This document shows, piece by piece, positions 23,794-28,732 of a DNA stretch of 28,732 bases. The position numbers and the translations under genes are program-made. The first letter of the stretch is position 1, and each line of letters starts with the position of its first letter. Below the pieces are notes generated by a model that worked only from the letters and a program-made list of their open reading frames with translations, was not told the origin of the DNA and did not search any database. The stretch comes from a virus: positions 1 to 28,732 of IMG/VR virus record IMGVR_UViG_3300047498_000107; one strand, written 5' to 3'.

Positions 23794-25152
23794 TTATCGA
23801 CCAAGTAGAGGTATGTTGACGCGCCGCATGGCCTGCAGCGCCGTCGTTGCGAGCGTATTTACGGCGCGGGAAAGGGCATCAACCTGATCATCCTTCGGCG
23901 AATCCGGGAAAGCTCTGAGCTCGGCGAGAAAGGCATCGTTCCAAGGCGCTGCGAGCAGCGACAGGCTTCCGGCATCGATTTGAGTCGCCGCCGGCATTGC
24001 TCTGGTAAGTTTCGCCCCGGTTTCTGGTGTCGCCACCACATGAAAGCCTATGAGGCCCCGACTCAACATCGCGATCTGCGCAGCACCGGCCTGCCCTGGA
24101 TCCTGCGGCAGGGCGAGAATTGTAGCTACACCGTCGCTTTGTGCCGTCGCTTGGATCTTCGCCTCGACCCGAGCCGGCGAATCCTGCAGGCGAATAACGT
24201 CAACCACAACCATATGTTGCTCCGCTGTGATGCCAAGCTTCAATCCAACGGTGTAATCCGGATTTCGACCCGGTCCGGGTAAGCTTGCCGCTAAATCCCA
24301 AGCCCGGATGGTCCTTTGAAAGTCAGGCGCTTGTGCAATCACCTTTATATTGTCCGTCTTGAATAGCGCCGCATGCGGTGGCCGTGGGCTTTGCTGGTAC
24401 ATCGCCGCAAAAGTACGTTCGCCAACTTCGAGCCGGCGCCGGGAAATGGCAGTGGCGTCCTGAAACTCCGGCCACAAAACAGCACCTTCCGTGCGGCCGA
24501 GCGGGTCTCCGGCGGTAGCGATCGCAGAGAGCTTAAGGGAAGTCCAGGCAGGCTCCGCGCCGAGCAACCGTCCGGCGAGATCATCTTCGTGCCAACGTGT
24601 CATGATCAACACGATACGCCCACCTGGCTTCAGCCTGGCGGACAACTCAGCACGATACCAGTCATATAGACCGTCTCGATAAATCTGGCTTTCTGCTTCC
24701 GCCCATGATTTCACGGGATCATCAATGATAATCAGATCAGCGCGCCGGCCGGTGATCGGTCCTCGTACCCCGGCCGCAAAATACTCTCCGCCGGCATCAG
24801 TCGTAAATCTCGTCGCGGCGCGGCTCTCACGCGCAAGCTTCAAATGCAGAAGATCGCCATGCTCGATCACCATATTACGCGCGAGTCTGCCAAAATGGTC
24901 GGCCAAAGATGCGGTATGCGCCGTGGCAATAATCTGGCTTTGTCGATGCAGCCCTAGAAAATAGGCGGGAAACAACACCGAACCATAGGTCGACTTTGCC
25001 GACCCCGGCGGCATCTGAACCATTAGCCTATCACAACTTCCCTCCGCCACAGCTTGCAGGCGCGCGATAAGAAGCTCGTGATGTCGGGCCGGTACTTGCG
25101 CTACCGAACCTAGGGCATGGCGGGCGAAGCCCAGAAACCCTGCCACCTCCAT
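23794..25152 (-). CDS. Terminase large subunit
   Basis: A 452-residue packaging ATPase/nuclease. Residue numbers use ATG at 25152. Walker A-like PPGSAKS is at 48-54, Walker B LIIIDDP near 140-146, the coupling segment TRWHEDD at 185-191, and nuclease acidic residues in AWDLA (about 284-288) and DDQVDA (421-426). These match the phage terminase large-subunit family common in alphaproteobacterial phages. The frame is open up to a TTG at 25233, but that region runs to a promoter-like stretch and lacks an SD, so the ATG is preferred. No canonical small subunit is recognised upstream; the DUF6362 protein is the candidate. Role: motor and nuclease that packages DNA into the prohead. Confidence 0.93.
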   Translation of the reverse strand: MEVAGFLGFARHALGSVAQVPARHHELLIARLQAVAEGSCDRLMVQMPPGSAKSTYGSVLFPAYFLGLHRQSQIIATAHTASLADHFGRLARNMVIEHGDLLHLKLARESRAATRFTTDAGGEYFAAGVRGPITGRRADLIIIDDPVKSWAEAESQIYRDGLYDWYRAELSARLKPGGRIVLIMTRWHEDDLAGRLLGAEPAWTSLKLSAIATAGDPLGRTEGAVLWPEFQDATAISRRRLEVGERTFAAMYQQSPRPPHAALFKTDNIKVIAQAPDFQRTIRAWDLAASLPGPGRNPDYTVGLKLGITAEQHMVVVDVIRLQDSPARVEAKIQATAQSDGVATILALPQDPGQAGAAQIAMLSRGLIGFHVVATPETGAKLTRAMPAATQIDAGSLSLLAAPWNDAFLAELRAFPDSPKDDQVDALSRAVNTLATTALQAMRRVNIPLLGR

Positions 25153-25240
25153 GAAGATTGCTGTCGTACCTCTCGGTGCGCGGTAATAACCAGTATGCCA
25201 AAAGGTATATGCCAAACTGGGGTAGGTGGGCAATCAGAAA

Positions 25241-25273
25241 TAACTTTAAGTTAAAATTAAAAACAACTGTCAA
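25241..25273 (-). promoter_or_regulatory. Possible late promoter upstream of terminase
   Basis: An AT-rich island in a GC-rich setting. On the minus strand TTGACA (25268-25273), overlapping the stop codon of the outer-membrane protein gene, is followed by A/T-rich sequence and weak -10 candidates: CTTAAA at 17-bp spacing or TAAAGT at 19. A perfect palindrome, TAACTTTAAGTTA, covers 25241-25253. It could be a promoter or an activator site for the head and tail genes. The -10 match is poor, hence the modest confidence. Confidence 0.35.
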
Positions 25274-26082
25274 AAACCGTATGCCAAACCGACGATGGAA
25301 TTCACCTGCAGAGTCGTACTGAGCGGTTCATAAAGTCCTGTGGCACCGGGCTTCGAGCCTGAATAAGCATAGTGTGAAACGCCGAGTCCGGCGAACGCGT
25401 GCCAGGAGTCGCTCAATCGGTAATCCGCATCCAGAGACACGCGCTCCTCGGCGCTCGTGCCAAAATCCCCCTCAAAACTCTGCGACGGCGCCACGACGCT
25501 GCCGCCGATGACGGCAAGCCCCTCAGCGGCGGCGCTGACAACGAGCAGCGGCGTTGCCGCCACATCGATCTTCAAACCGGCACCAAGCACTCCTGCCTGA
25601 TAAAACTCATTAAATCCCGCAGGACCTGCGACGTTTCGATACCAATTTTGATATCCACCGGCGATAAATGGAATAATTTCCGCATTTTCCGCTATAGCCC
25701 GACCCAACCCCAGACGCACGACGACTGCGTTAAAGTAGCTGTTGTCACGTGCCGAATACTCTACGTCAGGCCGCTCCGCTAAATTGCCCGAATATGTCAG
25801 ATATCCTGCAGAAAAATCATAACCAATGCTGGCATAAAGATCGGGCCAGCCAAAACGGCTGAGCGATGTCGGACGTAATGCGCTGAGGCCGGCCTGAAAT
25901 CCAAACAGCGCCCCGGCCTCAGTATCCTGAGGCCGAACATTCTCTTCATATGTACCAAAACCGCCAGCAATACCGAGTTGAACGGAGTTTTCGGTGGCCA
26001 GAATCGCAGGCGAGACAGCTTTGGCCGGGAATATCGCCGCCAAAGCCAGCATCCAGCCCAGAATCGTGCAAACCGATCGCAT
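25270..26082 (-). CDS. Outer-membrane beta-barrel protein, likely moron
   Basis: A 270-residue secreted protein. The ATG at 26082 gives a clean signal peptide (MRSVCTILGWMLALAAIFPAKAVS), then alternating strands such as LYASIGYDFSAGYLTYSG, FIAGGYQNWYRN and WHAFAGLGVSHYAYSG. The chain ends VGLAYGF with the terminal Phe required for barrel assembly. An upstream extension to 26139 would spoil the signal peptide. It is placed between regulatory genes and the terminase, has a 145-base upstream gap, and has no structural role in a phage, so it is best read as a cargo gene that changes the lysogen surface (for example superinfection exclusion). No specific porin family is recognised. Confidence 0.72.
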   Translation of the reverse strand: MRSVCTILGWMLALAAIFPAKAVSPAILATENSVQLGIAGGFGTYEENVRPQDTEAGALFGFQAGLSALRPTSLSRFGWPDLYASIGYDFSAGYLTYSGNLAERPDVEYSARDNSYFNAVVVRLGLGRAIAENAEIIPFIAGGYQNWYRNVAGPAGFNEFYQAGVLGAGLKIDVAATPLLVVSAAAEGLAVIGGSVVAPSQSFEGDFGTSAEERVSLDADYRLSDSWHAFAGLGVSHYAYSGSKPGATGLYEPLSTTLQVNSIVGLAYGF

Positions 26083-26227
26083 GCCACCACCCGCTTTGTT
26101 TGAAACGCCCTGCTTTCGTAACAAATTGCTTAACCACAAAACAGCGTAAAAATGCCACAGTCATCGATATTTAGCGTAGCTCAGGTAACGAAGCATGCAA
26201 TAACTTTCGGCAGCCCTAATGGGTCTC

Positions 26228-26728
26228 TCACGAACCCGAGAGCTTTTGAACAATTAGTGAAATCGCCTGAGCATGCCAGCGTTGGACGGATTTGTGGTCG
26301 GTGCCCAACATCACAGCTAACCGTCGCCATGGGTATACATGACGCCCCGTCAGAGGATGCACCAGCGCCCGCGCACCGAGAATGCGGCGCAAGACATATC
26401 TCGCTTCTGGGACCAGGGCGAGCCACCCAAATGCCTCATCCATGGCCGTGATATCTGCCGCGTTCGGGGCAGGAGGCCGCGCCATCGCCGTCTGCCATCC
26501 GTACGCTTCCAAAGCTGTGTGGACGATATCAAATTTCATCTGACGCAAGTGGGTTGAATGGCCACTAGCGGGCAACGCTAGAAGCGTCGCTCCGGCATCC
26601 TCAAATCTTGAAATTACCTCGCCAGCGTTTAAGCCTTTTGCCAAGTTTCCGCGCAGCGAACTAGCAACGAAACTGCTGCCTGATGCCGATATCTGTCCTG
26701 CCGGCCGGGCCCGGACGAGCCGGCTCAC
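26228..26728 (-). CDS. DUF6362-family DNA-binding-like protein
   Basis: A 166-residue protein. Residues about 34-140 fit the DUF6362 layout: EVISRFEDAGATLLALP, then the HTALEAYGW block, PPAPNAADITAMDEAFGWLALV (85-106) and a C-terminal helix-turn-helix (RRLAVMLGTDHKSVQRWHAQAISLI at about 134-158). Genes of this family often lie just before terminase large subunits in alphaproteobacterial phages. It starts with GTG overlapping the stop of the GcrA-like gene. Role unknown: it might be the small terminase subunit or a late-gene regulator. In this window it is the only candidate for the small subunit. Confidence 0.7.
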   Translation of the reverse strand: MSRLVRARPAGQISASGSSFVASSLRGNLAKGLNAGEVISRFEDAGATLLALPASGHSTHLRQMKFDIVHTALEAYGWQTAMARPPAPNAADITAMDEAFGWLALVPEARYVLRRILGARALVHPLTGRHVYPWRRLAVMLGTDHKSVQRWHAQAISLIVQKLSGS

Positions 26729-27006
26729 GGCGCGTCACCTGAAGGATACGGCTCGCTTGTTAGTAGACCCCAGGTCAGGGGATGTCCGGCCCGCAACGCG
26801 CTTCTGTTAGGATCATCGGAGACCATCTCCGGCTTGGGGGCCACCAATCTGACCGGCGCTTGCGCTCGAAGTCGCCTGCCACGCTCAATAACAGTATTTC
26901 TCGACAACCCCAGGGTGCGTCCGATTACCGCCCAGGTCTCGCCGCCCCCCCTCATTTGAACAATAACGATATCAGCAGCCTCAGTCCATTGTCGCGCCTG
27001 CGGCAT
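26725..27006 (-). CDS. GcrA-like small helix-turn-helix protein
   Basis: A 93-residue protein, first gene of the leftward operon. Residues about 5-45 (ARQWTEAADIVIVQMRGGGETWAVIGRTLGLSRNTVIERGRRL) resemble the WT...(I/L)..L...G.S...IA..LG.SR..VI.. pattern of GcrA-type DNA-binding domains. The C-terminal half is proline-rich and extended and ends in a GHPLTWG stretch. A very strong ribosome-binding site, AAGGAGG at 27015-27021, fixes the ATG at 27006 over the GTG at 27027. Position under a repressor-controlled promoter suggests a regulator of the next genes. The GcrA relation is by motif only. Confidence 0.65.
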   Translation of the reverse strand: MPQARQWTEAADIVIVQMRGGGETWAVIGRTLGLSRNTVIERGRRLRAQAPVRLVAPKPEMVSDDPNRSALRAGHPLTWGLLTSEPYPSGDAP

Positions 27007-27030
27007 AACGATGTCCTCCTTGACCACATA

Positions 27031-27059
27031 ATGTTAGTTTAAATAACATAATATGTCAA
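27031..27059 (-). promoter_or_regulatory. Leftward promoter for the GcrA-like/DUF6362 operon
   Basis: On the minus strand a perfect -35 (TTGACA, 27054-27059) is separated by exactly 17 bp from TAACAT (27031-27036), a 4-of-6 match to the -10 consensus. Transcription would start near 27024, about 18 bases before the ATG at 27006, and include the AAGGAGG site. The -10 lies within the palindrome ATGTTAgtttaaaTAACAT, so repressor binding there should block the promoter. Confidence 0.75.
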
Positions 27060-27098
27060 TTAAGTCTAACATGGCGTTGTCGTTCGGCACGTGTTAGA
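27031..27098. promoter_or_regulatory. Putative repressor operator cluster
   Basis: Four related half-sites occur in the 73-bp divergent region: TGTTAG at 27032-27037, TAACA at 27044-27048, CTAACA at 27066-27071 and TGTTAG at 27092-27097. The first two form the perfect palindrome ATGTTA-7-TAACAT. The last two form TCTAACA...TGTTAGA with a 20-bp spacer. One palindrome covers the leftward -10; the rightmost half-site abuts the repressor start codon. This fits autoregulation by the XRE protein, by analogy with lambdoid switches. Confidence 0.6.
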
Positions 27099-27100
27099 TA

Positions 27101-27439
27101 ATGTTCATGGCATCAAAAAAACAAAATCCCACCGAAACCGTCGGCGCAAGAATCCGGGCATTGCGGCTCGCCGCAAATCTTACCCAGGACGAATTCGCGG
27201 CAAAGCTCAATGTCTCACGTTCGGCTATTGCGCAGTGGGAAACCGATCGGGCCGGTCAGGTCCGAGACAATATGGAGCGCATCGCCAAGGTGCTCAACAC
27301 ATCTTTAGGATATTTGGTATCTGGAGAGACCGGTTCTCTCCTGGGCGATGAGCTGGCGCTAATGCGCCTCTATCGGGCCTGCGCGACCGAAGATCGTCGG
27401 ATGTTGCTACTAACGGCGCGTCGCCTAGCCCGCAGCTGA
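27101..27439 (+). CDS. XRE-family phage repressor
   Basis: A 112-residue regulator and the only clear plus-strand gene. A Cro/CI-type helix-turn-helix occupies about residues 14-75, with TQDEFAAKLNVSRSAIAQWE at 28-47 as the recognition unit. The last 30 residues (LALMRLYRACATEDRRMLLLTARRLARS) are helical and probably mediate dimerisation. No peptidase domain is present, so it is not a LexA/CI-type self-cleaving repressor. ATG at 27101 or 27107 may be used; neither has a good Shine-Dalgarno sequence, suggesting low expression. It is divergent from the leftward operon, with operator-like repeats between, and convergent with the glycosyltransferase gene. Confidence 0.88.
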   Translation: MFMASKKQNPTETVGARIRALRLAANLTQDEFAAKLNVSRSAIAQWETDRAGQVRDNMERIAKVLNTSLGYLVSGETGSLLGDELALMRLYRACATEDRRMLLLTARRLARS

Positions 27440-27493
27440 GCGCTATGGGTTCCGCTGCGTGAACCTCACGAAAACGTGAAAATACGATCCGCT

Positions 27494-28732
27494 TCAAAGA
27501 TCGGTAGGTGCTAACAACCTCAACTCGCCATAAACACCGCTCTCGCGTGAGAAATTCCGGTTGTAAAAGGGATCATGCGGCAATATTTTGCCATGTCTCT
27601 GCCGCATAACCTCATTCTCCAGCATGAACCTCGCAATTTTTCGTTCGTCAAAATCATCGCCGCGGCTAATGCTCTCGCGGTGCTCGGCAACCGCATCGGG
27701 TGCATAAATTATGCCCCAACCAGCAGCAGACAGCCGAACACAGAGATCGACATCGTTGAACGCCACAGATAGCTCAGCTTCATCGAATCCACCTACGCCA
27801 TCAAATGCACAACGTCGCACGAGCATGCAAGCCGCGGTGACCGCGGATATCTGCTGTGTTGCGATGGCCCGTAGCACATAGCCTGGAGCGTCTGCGGCTA
27901 TTCCCCTGAACGCGTGATCTGCGACCCCGCCTACGCCCAACACGACGCCAGCATGTTGCACCGTGCCATTTGGATAGATCAATTTGGCACCAACCGCCCC
28001 CACCCCCTCGTTGATTAAGCATTCGTTCAGCATTCGGCGGAGCCAAAACGGCTCTCGTACGATCACATCGTTATTCAAAAACAGCACGAACGGCGCGCTC
28101 GTGGCTTGCACGCCTATATTATTAAGCCTTGAATAATTGAACGGCTCAAGAATGCGGATCACTTTTGTGTGAGGTGTGTTTGCCTGCGCGGTGGTAAACG
28201 CTTCTGCCTCCGGCGAGGTCGACCAATTGTCCAAGAGAACGATCTCATATTGAACGTCCTTAGTATTGGCCCGAATAGCTGCGACGCACTCAGCCGTCAT
28301 TTCAATATGATCCCTGAAAGGGATCAGGATTGAAACACGAGCGGCCCGTGCCGTCGCCGCTGCTGGCTTCCAGTCCAATTGATAGCAGGTCAGTCCGGCG
28401 CGAGCGCTGACCTCAACATTGATTTGTCGCCTCCTAAGATGCGCTGCGACAGCCGCCGCGCCCGCCCTCGCTGCCATCGGTTTAGCACCCGAGCCAGCGG
28501 TAGCCGTCGAGTTCGCAGCTTTACGCCAATGGTACAAAATTTCCGGCACGTGATGGATCTGCCGAGGGTCCAGCACCTCCGAAACGCGCAGCAGAAAATC
28601 ATGGTCCTGGGCGCCGTCCAACTGGCTGTCCAGAACACCCACCACGGTAAAAAGTGCGGCCTCGACCATCACAAGGTGACATATATAATTGACCTCGAGC
28701 AGAAAACGATAGTTGAAATCCGGCTTGAAATG
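27494..28732 (-). CDS. Glycosyltransferase family 2 protein, 5' end outside window
   Basis: 412 visible residues, open to the window edge without a start, so the gene continues to the right. The first visible part (NYICHL, then DGAQDHDFLLRV near 39-50) looks like the end of a first GT-A domain, comparable with the 'GSQDYDL' motif of such proteins. A second GT-A domain begins at about 133 (VSILIPFRD) and carries LLDNWS near 166-171, FLNNDVIV (218-225) in the DxD place, FNDVDLCVRL (325-334) and AEHRES. Likely transfers sugars to a surface polysaccharide. Presumably host chromosome at the prophage edge, though a phage serotype gene cannot be excluded. It is convergent with the repressor gene, separated by 54 bases. 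Confidence 0.85.
   Translation of the reverse strand, partial: HFKPDFNYRFLLEVNYICHLVMVEAALFTVVGVLDSQLDGAQDHDFLLRVSEVLDPRQIHHVPEILYHWRKAANSTATAGSGAKPMAARAGAAAVAAHLRRRQINVEVSARAGLTCYQLDWKPAAATARAARVSILIPFRDHIEMTAECVAAIRANTKDVQYEIVLLDNWSTSPEAEAFTTAQANTPHTKVIRILEPFNYSRLNNIGVQATSAPFVLFLNNDVIVREPFWLRRMLNECLINEGVGAVGAKLIYPNGTVQHAGVVLGVGGVADHAFRGIAADAPGYVLRAIATQQISAVTAACMLVRRCAFDGVGGFDEAELSVAFNDVDLCVRLSAAGWGIIYAPDAVAEHRESISRGDDFDERKIARFMLENEVMRQRHGKILPHDPFYNRNFSRESGVYGELRLLAPTDL

Noticed and set aside
27466-27479. Small hairpin TCACG-AAAA-CGTGA between the convergent repressor and glycosyltransferase genes
   Set aside because: A 5-bp stem without a following U-tract is too weak to call a terminator.
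1-28732. CRISPR array, tRNA attachment site, insertion sequence or integrase
   Set aside because: No regularly spaced repeats, tRNA cloverleaf, transposase or recombinase motif was seen on either strand.

Overview
The window holds a compact contractile-tailed (myovirus-type) prophage or prophage-derived particle cluster in a GC-rich alphaproteobacterium. I favour Rhodospirillales/Acetobacteraceae, on protein style, a DUF6362 gene, a GcrA-like DNA-binding protein and two long palindromic A/T-tract repeats of a kind I associate with that family. That placement is inference. No tRNA, rRNA, CRISPR, insertion sequence or integrase is visible, and no gene-free gap exceeds 300 bases.

Almost everything is on the minus strand, so the gene order runs right to left. 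At the right edge (27494-28732) is a truncated glycosyltransferase gene, probably host flank. A plus-strand XRE repressor (27101-27439) faces a strong minus-strand promoter with palindromic operator-like half-sites (27031-27098). That promoter drives a GcrA-like HTH protein and a DUF6362 protein. An outer-membrane beta-barrel gene (25270-26082) then sits like a moron in front of the late genes.

The packaging and head module (18247-25152) comprises large terminase, portal, scaffold, major capsid, a possible decoration protein, three connector/neck proteins and a 45-residue protein. The tail module (10075-18245) comprises sheath, tube, a tail assembly chaperone with a textbook -1 frameshift site, an unusually short protein in the tape-measure slot, a gpU-like protein, LysM, gpD-like hub, gpV-like spike, gpW, gpJ and gpI-like baseplate proteins.

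The host-recognition module (1262-10065) comprises a glycine-rich fibre, a fibre-tail adaptor, a beta-helix spike, a collagen/Ig-repeat fibre and a fibre carrying an SGNH-type esterase. Two palindromic repeats flank the last two fibre genes. The lysis module (1-1083) comprises a coiled-coil membrane protein, a GH108 muramidase and a holin-like protein.

The repressor lies only about 2 kb from the terminase, and no replication, recombination or integration gene is seen. The cluster is therefore either a very compact phage whose early genes lie left of the window, or a domesticated particle such as a gene-transfer-agent-like element. The particle genes look intact.
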